Below are positions 44,969-55,591 of a stretch of 64,000 nucleotides of DNA, piece after piece; position 1 is the first letter of the stretch, and every line of letters begins with the position of its first letter. The DNA is from Rhodoferax sp. (GTDB taxonomy: Bacteria > Pseudomonadota > Gammaproteobacteria > Burkholderiales > Burkholderiaceae_C). The DNA lies in contig NZ_JAURYQ010000016.1 in the NCBI RefSeq assembly GCF_030653815.1, positions 1 through 64,000 on the forward strand, given 5' to 3'. The notes beneath the pieces were generated by a model. The model was given only the letters and a program-made list of their open reading frames with translations, made no database searches and was not told where the DNA came from. The translations under genes were made by a program, and so were the position numbers.

Positions 44969-47341
44969 TCATGCCTTGTTAATGAAGTCGGTTTTATCGC
45001 GCAGCAAATCGCGCAAATACATCGGGGTCAGCGGCTGCCGGTCGGCCACCACGTCGAACGGTGCGAGCGCATCGTTGACGGCGTTGGTCAGCGCCCCGAT
45101 GGCACCCATCACGCCGCCCTCGGCCATGCCCTTGATGCCGGCCGGCGTCGCCCGATTCGGCGTGTGCATGGCAATGAGCTCAAAATGGGGCAGCTCGCAG
45201 GCCGTGGCCACCAGGTAATCAGCCAGGGTCCCCGACAGGTTCTGTCCGGCTGCGTCGTACTGCACCTGCTCGAACAGGGCACCGGACAAGCCCATGGCAA
45301 TCGCCCCGTGCTGCTGCCCTTCCACCACCACCGGGCTCAGTACTGTGCCGCAATCTTCCGCTACCACATAACGGGCAAAACGGATGGCCCCGGTGGCGAC
45401 CTGAACTTCCACTTCGCACACATGCGTGGAATTGGAATAGGTCATGGGTGGTGGCTCATAGGTCTTGTGAAACTCCAGTCCGGGCGCCAGCCCCGCAGGC
45501 AGGGCCAATGGGTCCATATAGGCCGTGCGCGCCACATCGGCCAGACCCAAGCCGGTGGCGGTCCAGATGCCGTCGCTCATCTTCTCGACGCTGCCATCCC
45601 GCAAGCGCAGCGCGGCGCCATCGCCCAGACCCAGCAGCCCGGCGGCAATCGCCAGCACCTTGACCTGCGCCTCCTGGGCACACAAATACAGCGTGCCGCC
45701 GCCCGCCGTGCCACCGCGTGCGCCCCGGCTGCCCATGCCGTAGGGGGCGATGTCGGTGTGGCCGATATGCAAATGCACCTGCTGCGGCAGAATGCCCAGG
45801 CCTTCGGCCACGGCATGGGCCAGCGAGGTTTCATAGCCCTGGCCGGTGGCGCCCAGGCCCACCGAGGCATTCACCGCACCCGAGGGCTCGATACGCAGCC
45901 AGGCCGCTTCATGCCCCGACCCCGCAATGCCGGCGGCTTTGTAAAAACGCGAGCCATAGGTGGTGGACTCGACCACTGTACAAATGCCCAGACCCAGGTA
46001 AACCCCTTGCGCGCGCGCCTGCTGCTGGCGCTGGCGGAAATGCGCGTAGTCGATGGCGGCGAGCGCGCCTTCCAGGGTTTCGCGCGGCGTGATGTCGGCC
46101 AGCACCTCGCCGGTCGCCATGGTGTACGGAAAATCCTGCGGCTGCAGCATGTTGAGCCGCCGCACGGCCACCGGATCCAGCTGGAGTTCGCGCGCAATCG
46201 CGTCCATCGTGCCTTCCATCACCCAGCTCGTGATGGCCATGGGCGCGCGCATCGGACCATTGCCGACCTTGTTGCTCAGCACCACCTTGACGTCGTAACT
46301 GTAGTCCTGCACCTTGTAGGGGCCGGTCAGGATCATGGCCACCACGCGGGCCAGATAGTTGCCCGGATAAAAACTGTAGGCGCCGAAGTCTTCCACAATG
46401 TCGAGCTCCAGGCCGAGCAGGCGGCCGTCGGCGCTGACCGCGGCCCGGGTCCGGCAGAAGTCCTCGCGCGCCTGCGAGGAGGCCAGCAGGTTCTCCAGCC
46501 GGTCCTCGCGCCAGCGCACCGGCCGCTTGAGGTGACGCGCGAGCGCAGCCACCGTCAACTCTTCCCGGTACAGGGCGATTTTCTGGCCGAAGCCACCGCC
46601 CACATCCGGCGAAATGACACTGACCTGGGATTCCGACAGGCGCAATCGGCTGGCCAGGGTGGTGCGGTAGGGATGCGGCACCTGGGTTCCGACATGGAAG
46701 GTCAGATGCTGGCGCCCGTCGTCCCACACCGCGATGCAGCCGCGCGTCTCGATCGGCAAATGGGTCTGCCGGTGCTGGGAAAAAGTGCTCTCGATCACCC
46801 GGTGGGCCTCGCGCTTGCGCGCTGCGACATCGCCATGGTCCGCATGCTGGTGCGACAACAGGTTGGAGCTCAGGCTGTCATCCACCCGCGGTGCCTCCGG
46901 CGCCAGCGCCTGCCACATGGTGCTGACTGCGGGCAGCACGTCGTAATTCACCAGCACCTGCTCGGCAGCGTCCTCCGCCAGATAACGGTCGGTCGCCAGC
47001 ACGCAGGCCACCGGATCGCCCTGAAAGCGCACTTTGTCGATGGGCAGGGTGTCCATCTCCATCGGCTGCAGCCCAGCGATCGGCGGCGCCATGCGCTGGC
47101 GCGTGGTCCACTGCGCCAGATCCTGCCCGGTGAACACCGCCACCACACCGGGCATCTCACGCGCCGCATCGGCGTTGATCGCAACGATGCGGGCGTGGGC
47201 ATGGGATGAACGCACGAAGCAGGCATGCAGGGCGCCCGGCATGTCGATGTCGTCGACGAAGCGGCCCTGCCCGGTCAGCAGCCGGTAGTCTTCCTTGCGC
47301 GGAAGATGCCGGCCGATGTGGCGAAACTCAGGCAGCGACAT
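44969..47341 (-). CDS. Molybdenum hydroxylase large (Mo-binding) subunit, xanthine dehydrogenase/CoxL family
   Basis: Catalytic subunit of a three-subunit hydroxylase or aldehyde oxidase, 790 residues. N-terminal IGRHLPRKEDYRLLTGQGRF, the cofactor loop DVGGGFGQKIALYREE near 260, a NGPMRAPMAITSWVMEG segment where relatives often have RGAGRPE, and the catalytic Glu in GIKGMAEGGVMG near the end. It lacks the AYxCSFR loop of true CO dehydrogenase, so CO is unlikely. I prefer the ATG at 47341, spaced 9 bases from GAGGGA; an ATG at 47350 is also possible. It overlaps the Fe-S subunit gene. Confidence 0.92.
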   Translation of the reverse strand: MSLPEFRHIGRHLPRKEDYRLLTGQGRFVDDIDMPGALHACFVRSSHAHARIVAINADAAREMPGVVAVFTGQDLAQWTTRQRMAPPIAGLQPMEMDTLPIDKVRFQGDPVACVLATDRYLAEDAAEQVLVNYDVLPAVSTMWQALAPEAPRVDDSLSSNLLSHQHADHGDVAARKREAHRVIESTFSQHRQTHLPIETRGCIAVWDDGRQHLTFHVGTQVPHPYRTTLASRLRLSESQVSVISPDVGGGFGQKIALYREELTVAALARHLKRPVRWREDRLENLLASSQAREDFCRTRAAVSADGRLLGLELDIVEDFGAYSFYPGNYLARVVAMILTGPYKVQDYSYDVKVVLSNKVGNGPMRAPMAITSWVMEGTMDAIARELQLDPVAVRRLNMLQPQDFPYTMATGEVLADITPRETLEGALAAIDYAHFRQRQQQARAQGVYLGLGICTVVESTTYGSRFYKAAGIAGSGHEAAWLRIEPSGAVNASVGLGATGQGYETSLAHAVAEGLGILPQQVHLHIGHTDIAPYGMGSRGARGGTAGGGTLYLCAQEAQVKVLAIAAGLLGLGDGAALRLRDGSVEKMSDGIWTATGLGLADVARTAYMDPLALPAGLAPGLEFHKTYEPPPMTYSNSTHVCEVEVQVATGAIRFARYVVAEDCGTVLSPVVVEGQQHGAIAMGLSGALFEQVQYDAAGQNLSGTLADYLVATACELPHFELIAMHTPNRATPAGIKGMAEGGVMGAIGALTNAVNDALAPFDVVADRQPLTPMYLRDLLRDKTDFINKA

Positions 47342-47840
47342 GGTCCGCATTCCCTCTCATCTGCACCGCCGCCAGCTGGACGGCCTTGACAATATTCTGG
47401 TAGCCGGTGCAGCGGCACAGGTTGCCCGACAGCACATCGCGTATTTCTTCTTCGCTTGGCGCCGGGTTGATTTTGAGAAAGGCCTCGAAAGTCATCACGA
47501 TGCCGGGCGTGCAAAAGCCGCACTGCAGGCCATGGGCCTCGTGCAGCGCCTGCTGCAGCGGTGACAAGACGCCGTTGCTGGCCACCGACTCGATCGTCGA
47601 CACCTCATGCCCCTCCATCTGGATGGCATAGGTCAGGCAAGCGCGCACCGGCTTGCCATCGACCAGCACGGTGCAGGCGCCACAGACGCCATGCTCGCAG
47701 CCGACGTGGGTGCCGGTCAAACGGCAGTCCTCGCGCAGTGCATCGGCCAGCAGCTTGCGGGGTTCCACCCACAGTTCGTGGTTTTCACCGTTGACGGTCA
47801 GCGTGATCGCTCGCTTCTCCACATGACTCATTTGATTCAT
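47328..47840 (-). CDS. Molybdenum hydroxylase [2Fe-2S] subunit
   Basis: Electron-transfer subunit, 170 residues, two [2Fe-2S] clusters. Plant-ferredoxin-type CEHGVCGACTVLVDG with an upstream Cys, and the C-terminal QCGFCTPGIV and NLCRCTGYQNIVKAV. Overlaps the FAD-subunit gene by 4 bases and the Mo-subunit gene by 14, so the three are translated together. Confidence 0.95.
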   Translation of the reverse strand: MNQMSHVEKRAITLTVNGENHELWVEPRKLLADALREDCRLTGTHVGCEHGVCGACTVLVDGKPVRACLTYAIQMEGHEVSTIESVASNGVLSPLQQALHEAHGLQCGFCTPGIVMTFEAFLKINPAPSEEEIRDVLSGNLCRCTGYQNIVKAVQLAAVQMRGNADHVAA

Positions 47841-48703
47841 CCTTTGGCGCGGCTCAAGGCGCGCTCCAATGCCTGTTGCACCAGCTTTTCGGTCAATTCC
47901 CTGCGGTACACCGCCGTGATGCCCGCGTCGTCCTCGGGCGCCACGGCGGCGCGCACCGCGCGCGCCGCGTCCGCCGCCCAGGCCGCATTGGCCACCTGGC
48001 CGAGCCAGGGGCGCACCATGTCGTCACACGACTGCGGGATGGCACTCACACCGCTCAGTCCCAGGCGCACGCGCACGACGCGCTCGTCCTGCAGCGCCAC
48101 GGTGGCGGCCACCGCGACGATGGCGTAGTCGCCATGACGGCGATTGAACAACTGAAAAGACGTGCCCTCATGCACGCTGAGGGTCGGAAAGTGCACGCAA
48201 CGGATGATTTCATCGGGCGCCAGCGCCGTCGTCATCGCGGATTGGAAAAAGGCCGATGCCGGCACACGGCGCGACCCGCCCTGGCGCGCGATCTCGATGT
48301 CCGCGCCCAGCGTCATCGCAATCAGCGGGAACTGCGCGGCCGGGTCGGCATGCGCCAGGCTCCCGCCGAGGGTGCCGCGCTGGCGAATCGCATAATGGCC
48401 GATGGTTTTCGCCGCCTGCCCCAGCAAGGGGCAACGGGACTGCACCAGCGCGGAGCCGGCAATCTGTTCGTGCCGGGTCAGCGCGCCAATGCGCAGAAAA
48501 GCACCGCTTTCACGAATGTAGGCGAGCTCCGTCAGGTCATTCAGGTCAATCAGCGCCGACGGCATCGCCAGCCGCATGTTCAACATCGGCCCCAGGCTCT
48601 GGCCACCGGCAATCACCTTGGCATGGCCAGCGCCCGCCGCGAGTTGTTGCAGCGCCTCTTCCAGCGAGCTGGGGCGCAGGTAGTCGAAGGCAGCGGGTTT
48701 CAC
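47837..48703 (-). CDS. Molybdenum hydroxylase FAD-binding subunit (CoxM-like)
   Basis: FAD subunit, 288 residues. FAD motifs KVIAGGQSLGPMLNMRLA near residue 29 and TLGGSLAHADPAAQFP near 110 are clear, with the CoxM-type C-terminal domain. It starts 9 bases after the ABC ATPase gene, tying the enzyme to the importer. Confidence 0.94.
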   Translation of the reverse strand: MKPAAFDYLRPSSLEEALQQLAAGAGHAKVIAGGQSLGPMLNMRLAMPSALIDLNDLTELAYIRESGAFLRIGALTRHEQIAGSALVQSRCPLLGQAAKTIGHYAIRQRGTLGGSLAHADPAAQFPLIAMTLGADIEIARQGGSRRVPASAFFQSAMTTALAPDEIIRCVHFPTLSVHEGTSFQLFNRRHGDYAIVAVAATVALQDERVVRVRLGLSGVSAIPQSCDDMVRPWLGQVANAAWAADAARAVRAAVAPEDDAGITAVYRRELTEKLVQQALERALSRAKG

Positions 48704-48712
48704 AAACGCGTC

Positions 48713-49810
<1,098 letters not shown>

Positions 49811-49822
49811 GTAGCTACTCCT

Positions 49823-50731
49823 TTAACCTTTGACTGCACCGGCGGTCAGGCCGGAGACGATATAGCGCTCAAACATGATGGCAACCACCACCGGCGGAAC
49901 GATGGCGAGCACGCCAGCGGCGTTGATGAACGAGAAACTGATGTTGAAATCCGAGGTGAACGACGCCACCACAATGGGCATCGTTTGCGATGCCAGGGTC
50001 TGGGTGAACATGAGCGCCAGCAAAAACTCATTCCAGCTGGTGAGGAAGGTAAAAAGAACCACCGCCACCAGCGACGGCAGGGCCAGCGGCAGGTACACCA
50101 GCGTCAGGGTCTGAAAGCGTGAACAGCCATCCACCCGCGCGGCCTTGTCCAAGTCATCGGGCAGGGACTCGAAGTAACCGGTCAGGATAAAAGCGCTGAA
50201 CGGCACGGTGATGGCCAGGTAGGTGATGACGAGCGACAGCTTGCTGTCGAGCAAGCCAAGTTGCTGGACAAACAGGAAGAACGGCACCACCAGCGCAATG
50301 TCCGGAATCACACGGGTCGTGAGCATGAAGTAGATCGAGCCGTCCCGGCCGATGAATCGGATTTTGGCCAGCGCATAGGCGGCGGGCACACTGACCAGCA
50401 GATTGAGAATCACCACCGATACCGCCACCACGAGGCTGTTCCACATGGAAGGGAGCAGGTTTTTGGCCGTGGAGGGAATGAAGCCCCCGGTTGCGGTGTC
50501 ACCCTCCTTGCGATTTTCATAGGTCACCACCTTGTCCTTGGCGGTGAAGATCGTCGCAAAATTTTCAAAGGTGGGTTCGTGGGGTATCCAGTGCGGCGGC
50601 ACCGAAGTGATCTCGGCTTCCGACTGGAACGACGATGAAACCAGCCAAGCGATGGGCGCCAGCACATACAGCGCAAAGATGAGCGAGGCAAAAAAGAGCA
50701 GCGCCCGTCTGCCAAGGTGGGGGATCTTCAT
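49823..50731 (-). CDS. ABC transporter permease (MalG type)
   Basis: Inner-membrane subunit, 302 residues with six hydrophobic segments and a long periplasmic loop after the first (about residues 35-85). The coupling EAA motif reads DDLDKAARVDGCSRFQTLTLVYLP near residue 190. Overlaps the first permease gene by 4 bases. Confidence 0.93.
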   Translation of the reverse strand: MKIPHLGRRALLFFASLIFALYVLAPIAWLVSSSFQSEAEITSVPPHWIPHEPTFENFATIFTAKDKVVTYENRKEGDTATGGFIPSTAKNLLPSMWNSLVVAVSVVILNLLVSVPAAYALAKIRFIGRDGSIYFMLTTRVIPDIALVVPFFLFVQQLGLLDSKLSLVITYLAITVPFSAFILTGYFESLPDDLDKAARVDGCSRFQTLTLVYLPLALPSLVAVVLFTFLTSWNEFLLALMFTQTLASQTMPIVVASFTSDFNISFSFINAAGVLAIVPPVVVAIMFERYIVSGLTAGAVKG

Positions 50732-51645
50732 AGCTTGCGGCTTGTGCTTCGGATGATGAAAAAGGCGAGGGTAAAGGTGACGATCGCCATGATGTAGGCC
50801 AGTGCCGCCCCGGTACCAAACGCCAGCTTGCGGAAGGTTTCCACGTAAACTTGCCAGGCCACCACGTGCGATGCGTCGGCCGGTCCGCCTTCGGTCAGGA
50901 TGAAAAACAGGTCGAAATGCCGTATCGCCATCATCGTTTCATAAATCATGACCAGGGCAAATCCCGGCGTCAGCGCCGGCAGGGTGATGTGAATGAAGCG
51001 CTGCCACACATTGGCGCCATCGACTTTGGCGGCGCTGTACAAGTCAGCGCGAATCGACTTGAGCGTCACCAACAACAGGATGGTTGCCAATGGCACCTCT
51101 TTCCAGACGAAAGAGTTGGTGATGAGCAACATGGTCTTGTCGACGTCCCCGAGCATCACCAGGTACTTGTCGATCAGACCCAGCTGAAACAGGAGGCCAT
51201 TGAGGGCACCGTAGCCGGAGTCATAAATCCACTTCCACATGAGCCCGTTGGCCACATAGGGAATCGCCCAGGGAATCAACAAAATGGCTGACAGGATGCG
51301 GCGGCCCCGAAATTCCTCGTTGAGCAGCAAGGCCATCAACATCGCAATCAACATGATGGCCGTCACCGACATCAGGGTAAACGAGGTGCTGCGCCCGACC
51401 GAATCCCAAAACATCTGGTCCTGGAAGATATGAACATAGTTGTCAAACCAAACGAAGGGCGCGCGGTGCGGACGCGTCAGCTTGAGGTCAAAGAGGCTGA
51501 TCCAGAACGAATACAGAATCGGAAAAACCGCCACAGCCATCAAGACGACCATCATGGGCGCAAGAAAAATCATCGCGCTTTTCTGGTCATACGCACTGAC
51601 CGGGGTGCCGATCAACCGGCGTAGCCCCTTGCTTTTGTTGCTCAT
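50728..51645 (-). CDS. ABC transporter permease (MalF type)
   Basis: Inner-membrane subunit, 305 residues, about six hydrophobic segments. Coupling motif near residue 207 (ADLYSAAKVDGANVWQRFIH, then ITLPAL). It is the first permease after the receptor gene and overlaps the next gene by 4 bases. Confidence 0.93.
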   Translation of the reverse strand: MSNKSKGLRRLIGTPVSAYDQKSAMIFLAPMMVVLMAVAVFPILYSFWISLFDLKLTRPHRAPFVWFDNYVHIFQDQMFWDSVGRSTSFTLMSVTAIMLIAMLMALLLNEEFRGRRILSAILLIPWAIPYVANGLMWKWIYDSGYGALNGLLFQLGLIDKYLVMLGDVDKTMLLITNSFVWKEVPLATILLLVTLKSIRADLYSAAKVDGANVWQRFIHITLPALTPGFALVMIYETMMAIRHFDLFFILTEGGPADASHVVAWQVYVETFRKLAFGTGAALAYIMAIVTFTLAFFIIRSTSRKL

Positions 51646-51708
51646 CTAATTGCCTCTTTCAGGGTGACTGTCCGGGGGCGTTTTGCGTCACCCCCGGAAC
51701 CGCCATAC

Positions 51709-53037
51709 TCAGGACTGCTTGCGCAGGTCGTTCCAGGCCTGGGCCGACTTCTTCAGCGCTTCAGCCGGCGTGATCTTGCCGATGACGGCCGACTGCCAGG
51801 CCGAACCGTTGATCTCGTCCCACTCGCCAAACCAGCGCGTGATGACGTCCTTTTTGCGGGCGAACTGTTGCTGCTTTTCGAACATGGCTATGTCGGAGTA
51901 TTTGGCATAGGAGGCCTGGACTTCAGGATCCTTGAACAAGCCTTTCACCGCGAAGCCGGCGCCGATGTCGGCAAAGAGCATTTTCTGGAAACGGTACTGG
52001 CCTTCGGCCTTGCCGCCATACCATTCAATCAACTTCGCTGCGTTGGCGGCACGCGTTTTGTCGGCAGCGGCCTGCGCCGTCATGCCGTGAAAACGCATCC
52101 ATCCCACGGTGGCATGCGAACCACCAGCGCCAGCGGGCATCAGCGCCTGCTTGACACGCCCGGCAATCTGCGACTGCTTGGGATCGTTGAGGGTGCGGAT
52201 GCGATAGCGGCTCAGCAGGGCAAACGCATGGTTGCCGGAGCTGAAGGACTTGAGGCCGTTGAGCTCGCCGGTTTCAACGCAGGCGGGCGAAATGATCTTG
52301 TACTTGTTGACGGCATCGACAATCCATTGCAGGGCCTGCACCGCACCCTTTTTCGGATCGCTCATGATGGCCGCGCCGCTGGCGTCGGTGAAGCCACCAC
52401 CATGTGAATACACCAGAGCGGTCAGGAATTCGATCAGCCAGCTCTCTCGCGCCATGGGCAACATCATGGGGTATTCGGAAATACCGGCCGCCTTGATCTT
52501 GAGTGATTGCTGAACCAGTTCGTCCCAGGTCGTTGGCGGCTCCTTGATGCCGGCTTTTTTCAACTTTTCCTCGTCGTAGAAGAACGCCATGTAGTCGGTG
52601 TAATAGCTCAAGCCATATTGCTTGCCTTTGTATTGCATCGATTGCGTGCTGAAGTCATCTGCCTCTGCGTTGTATTTCATCAACTCGGGAAAACTGTTGA
52701 TCGGCGCCAACCAGCCCGCGTCCGCCCACTCAGGCAGCCAGCTGTCGGAAACCCACAAGACATCCAGCGGCGCCTTGCCCACAAACTTGGTCACCATGGT
52801 GTCGCGGTACTGCGCCCAGGGGGCATTGTTGTAGTTGACCTTGATGCCGGTCTTGGCCTCGAATGCCCCCAGGTGACTCTTGACGGTATCCACCGCAGCC
52901 GACCAGGTGTAAAGGTTCAGGGGCGCAGCCTGCGCATGACCGGGCAGTGACAACAACCCGGATCCAGCCACGCCGGCGGAGGCAGTCATTTTTAAAAAAT
53001 CACGACGACTCGAACCTTCTGTCCATATATTGCTCAT
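51709..53037 (-). CDS. ABC transporter substrate-binding protein with Tat signal
   Basis: Receptor of the CUT1-class importer, 442 residues (family 1 extracellular solute-binding fold). The start MSNIWTEGSSRRDFLKMTAS carries a twin-arginine motif (SRRDFLK) followed by a hydrophobic stretch and HAQAA, so it is probably exported folded by Tat. GGAGAAGGAAAT precedes the ATG at 53037. It is the first gene of the 13-gene run; a perfect palindrome lies 113 bases upstream. The ligand may be a sugar, polyol or amide of one. Confidence 0.92.
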   Translation of the reverse strand: MSNIWTEGSSRRDFLKMTASAGVAGSGLLSLPGHAQAAPLNLYTWSAAVDTVKSHLGAFEAKTGIKVNYNNAPWAQYRDTMVTKFVGKAPLDVLWVSDSWLPEWADAGWLAPINSFPELMKYNAEADDFSTQSMQYKGKQYGLSYYTDYMAFFYDEEKLKKAGIKEPPTTWDELVQQSLKIKAAGISEYPMMLPMARESWLIEFLTALVYSHGGGFTDASGAAIMSDPKKGAVQALQWIVDAVNKYKIISPACVETGELNGLKSFSSGNHAFALLSRYRIRTLNDPKQSQIAGRVKQALMPAGAGGSHATVGWMRFHGMTAQAAADKTRAANAAKLIEWYGGKAEGQYRFQKMLFADIGAGFAVKGLFKDPEVQASYAKYSDIAMFEKQQQFARKKDVITRWFGEWDEINGSAWQSAVIGKITPAEALKKSAQAWNDLRKQS

Positions 53038-53149
53038 ATTTCCTTCTCCTAAGTTGATGGCCACAGCACGTCCAATGGCTGCGTGTTATCGATCAGAGTG
53101 ACGCCCACCGTCAGACTGAACCGCGTTCATTGTTACGTCAATTTTTTAT

Positions 53150-53165
53150 ATCGTCAATTGACGAT
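53150..53165. promoter_or_regulatory. TetR-type operator O1, before the ABC/Mo-hydroxylase operon
   Basis: Perfect 16-base palindrome ATCGTCAATTGACGAT. A further GTCAATT lies at 53137-53143. The site is in the 231-base gap between the receptor gene (-) and the end of the NIPSNAP gene, next to an AT-rich TATAAAAAATTG stretch on the - strand that could be part of the promoter. Confidence 0.8.
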
Positions 53166-53268
53166 AACCCTAACGTACGTGCACAACTATTCGGCAAATC
53201 AGACCAAGCATTTTGCGTGCCAGGGTTGTTGCACCCTGCCGGTGCAGGCAAGCCTGGCACGGACTGCC

Positions 53269-53580
53269 TCACTGGATCGGCGAAAAACCCACGGGATTGA
53301 GAAACACGCTTTCCTGATGCACAAGATAGGGCAGGATTGAGGGCACAAAGGCCATCCACTCGGCGTCTTGAGCCATCTTGGTGCGCTGGGCGCTGCGGTG
53401 CGCAAAATCATCATACGCCCAAAGAAACACCACGGAATTCAAGACCCCGGACTCCTTGGTCCAGCAGCCGACCAATTTGGCGTAACGCGTGATGATGTGC
53501 AAGCCATTGGCCTGGTAAATTTTCAGGAACTCAGGTGCTTTTCCCGCCTGGATCTGGTAGGTGCGCATTTCTAGAATCAT
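53269..53580 (-). CDS. NIPSNAP-family protein
   Basis: Small protein of 103 residues of the NIPSNAP/ferredoxin-like dimeric barrel group, beginning MILEMRTYQIQAGKAPEFLK and with LVGCWTKESGVLNSVVFLWAY in the middle. Members are often next to catabolic genes, but the role is unknown. It lies divergent from tetR with the related operator O2 between them, so it may be co-regulated with the big operon. Confidence 0.85.
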   Translation of the reverse strand: MILEMRTYQIQAGKAPEFLKIYQANGLHIITRYAKLVGCWTKESGVLNSVVFLWAYDDFAHRSAQRTKMAQDAEWMAFVPSILPYLVHQESVFLNPVGFSPIQ

Positions 53581-53650
53581 GATTTTTCTCCAGCTATATG
53601 AAGGGTTCGGGGTACCCTGGGGTACTCTTTAGAATGGTCGCATTTCACTC

Positions 53651-53666
53651 ATCGTCAACTGAAGAT
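53651..53666. promoter_or_regulatory. TetR-type operator O2, in the NIPSNAP/tetR divergent gap
   Basis: ATCGTCAACTGAAGAT agrees with O1 at 14 of 16 bases. It lies 45 bases before the tetR start and 71 bases before the NIPSNAP start. Confidence 0.72.
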
Positions 53667-53710
53667 ATATTTTGCCATTAAAGTAAGACTCTTTTTAATT
53701 TGAACCTCTT

Positions 53711-54406
53711 ATGCGCGCCAAATCAGACCACCTAAGCACCCTGCGTCAAAAGTCCGCAAGCAGCGCGCCAAAAGGCAAGGGCAGGCGCGTCACGGTGCGC
53801 ATGCCTGCGGCGGAGCGTCGTGAACAGATATTGAAAAAAGCCTTCGAATTCTTCGCGGAATACGGATTGACCGCCCAAACACGCGCGCTGGCTGAATCCT
53901 GCGGGGTATCACAACGGCTGCTCTACAGCATCTTCCCCAACAAGGCAGCATTGATCAACGCCGTGTACGAGACGGGCATTGCCGGTGTCTTCAAGGCGGT
54001 GTGGTTTGTGCAACTCCAGGACCGCAGCAAGCCCATCGAACAGCGTCTCAAGGATTTTTATTGCGAGTACTACGATACCGTCCTGACGCGCAGCTGGATG
54101 CGCTTGTTTCTGTACGCCTCACTGGCGGAGGTTGAGATGGCGCCCACCTACATCGCCTCCATCATCAAACATCTTCTGGACACCATCATGAAGGAAGCAC
54201 TGCACGAAGCCGGTTTGACATCTCCTCCCAGCCAGGCCCAAGCCGAAATCCAGGAAATTTGCTGGATTCTGCACGGCGCCATTTCCCACCTGGCCATACG
54301 GCGGCATATTTACCGCGACCAGACGGACATCAAGGTGAACAAGGTGATCGCCTTGCAAGTCCATTCATTTCTCGCGGGACTGAAGAGTGTCGTCCCGCAA
54401 GCGTGA
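53711..54406 (+). CDS. TetR-family transcriptional regulator
   Basis: Repressor-type regulator, 231 residues. A basic leader of about 35 residues comes before the HTH (RREQILKKAFEFFAEYGLTA, QTRALAESCGVSQRLLYSIF, PNKAALINAVYE; about residues 36-85), then a helical ligand domain. Divergent from the NIPSNAP gene; the only TetR gene in the window and the likely regulator of the ABC/Mo-hydroxylase operon through O1 and O2. Confidence 0.92.
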   Translation: MRAKSDHLSTLRQKSASSAPKGKGRRVTVRMPAAERREQILKKAFEFFAEYGLTAQTRALAESCGVSQRLLYSIFPNKAALINAVYETGIAGVFKAVWFVQLQDRSKPIEQRLKDFYCEYYDTVLTRSWMRLFLYASLAEVEMAPTYIASIIKHLLDTIMKEALHEAGLTSPPSQAQAEIQEICWILHGAISHLAIRRHIYRDQTDIKVNKVIALQVHSFLAGLKSVVPQA

Positions 54407-54438
54407 GCATTGCATGCGCCCGTTTTCAACCAGCCTGC

Positions 54439-55476
54439 TCAGGCGTAGCGCGCCGCCATCACGTCGAGGTGGATCGGCTTGATCTTTGAACCCATACCGG
54501 CGCAGCCAAAGGCCTCGAAGCGCAGTTTGCAGATGCCCATGGCGGCCTTGCGGGCTGCAATCAGCGCCTTGCGCGGGTCGAATTCGCTCGGGTTCTGGGC
54601 AAAGCTCTGGCGCATGGCGCCGGTCATGGCCAGGCGGATGTCGGTGTCGATGTTGACCTTGCGCACTCCGCTCTGGATGCCGCGCTGGATTTCTTCCACC
54701 GGCACGCCGTAGGTTTCCTTCAGGTCGCCACCGAACTGGCGGATGATGGCCAGCCACTCCTGCGGCACCGAGCTTGAGCCGTGCATGACCAGGTGGGTGT
54801 TGGGAATTTGCGCATGGATTTGCGCAATGCGGTCGATCGCCAGAATGTCGCCGGTGGGCTTGCGCGTGAACTTGTAGGCGCCATGACTGGTGCCAATCGC
54901 AATGGCCAGCGCGTCAACGCCGGTTTTTTCCACGAAGTCTTTGGCCTGCACCGGGTCGGTTAGCATTTGGTCATGGCTGAGTTTGCCCTCGGCGCCAATG
55001 CCGTCTTCCTCACCCGCGTCACCGGTTTCCAGGCTGCCCAGGCAACCCAGTTCGCCTTCGACCGACACCCCCACGGCGTGCGACATCTCGCAGACACGGC
55101 GCGTGACATCCACGTTGTACTCGTAGCTGGAGGGTGTCTTGCCGTCCGCCAGCAGCGAGCCGTCCATCATGACGCTGGTGAAACCCGAGCGAATCGACTG
55201 CTGGCACACCGCAGCGGAGGTGCCATGGTCCTGGTGCATCACCACCGGAATGTCGGGGTAGGACTCCACCGCGGCCAGCACCATGTGGCGCAGGTAGGCT
55301 TCACCGGCGTACTTGCGGGCGCCGGCACTGGCCTGCAGGATCACCGGGCTGTCGGTGGCCGCAGCCGCTTCCATGATGGCCTGAATCTGCTCCAGGTTGT
55401 TGACGTTGAAGGCGGGCACGCCATAAGCATTTTCAGCGGCGTGGTCGAGCATTTGACGAAGGGAAACAAAGGCCAT
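54439..55476 (-). CDS. cbbA: Fructose-bisphosphate aldolase, class II (Calvin cycle)
   Basis: Zn-dependent aldolase making fructose and sedoheptulose bisphosphates, 345 residues. Motifs: [14 protein letters not shown] near residue 17, VVMHQDHG near 79 with Zn ligands, [16 protein letters not shown] near 139, GTSHGAYKF and [10 protein letters not shown] near 275. Last gene of the cbb operon. It faces tetR with only 32 bases between the stops and no obvious terminator. Confidence 0.95.
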   Translation of the reverse strand: MAFVSLRQMLDHAAENAYGVPAFNVNNLEQIQAIMEAAAATDSPVILQASAGARKYAGEAYLRHMVLAAVESYPDIPVVMHQDHGTSAAVCQQSIRSGFTSVMMDGSLLADGKTPSSYEYNVDVTRRVCEMSHAVGVSVEGELGCLGSLETGDAGEEDGIGAEGKLSHDQMLTDPVQAKDFVEKTGVDALAIAIGTSHGAYKFTRKPTGDILAIDRIAQIHAQIPNTHLVMHGSSSVPQEWLAIIRQFGGDLKETYGVPVEEIQRGIQSGVRKVNIDTDIRLAMTGAMRQSFAQNPSEFDPRKALIAARKAAMGICKLRFEAFGCAGMGSKIKPIHLDVMAARYA

Positions 55477-55515
55477 GGTGATCTCCTGGTGGTTTTAGAA
55501 AATAGCAGTCCAGCC

Positions 55516-55532
55516 CACGCACTGGGTGCGTG
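55516..55532 (-). promoter_or_regulatory. Hairpin in the pgk-cbbA gap
   Basis: CACGCAC and GTGCGTG form a perfect 7-base stem with a TGG loop in the 115-base gap. No T run follows directly on the - strand, so it may be an mRNA processing or stabilising element rather than a terminator. Confidence 0.45.
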
Positions 55533-55591
55533 AGTTGGTAGGAATGATTTGGGCGGGCTTTGGACCCTGTGGGGCGGACTACCCCAAAAAC

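Noticed and set aside
43973..47209. Open frame of 1078 codons on the + strand
   Set aside because: It lies opposite the Mo-hydroxylase, dehydrogenase and CoxG genes, whose families are clear. Its composition (rich in His, Gln, Arg, Gly) is that of an antisense frame in high-GC DNA.
44969..48703. CO dehydrogenase (CoxMSL) reading of the Mo enzyme, suggested by the CoxG-like gene
   Set aside because: The large subunit lacks the AYxCSFR active-site loop of form I CO dehydrogenase, and the order FAD, Fe-S, Mo and the neighbours fit a general hydroxylase or aldehyde oxidase.
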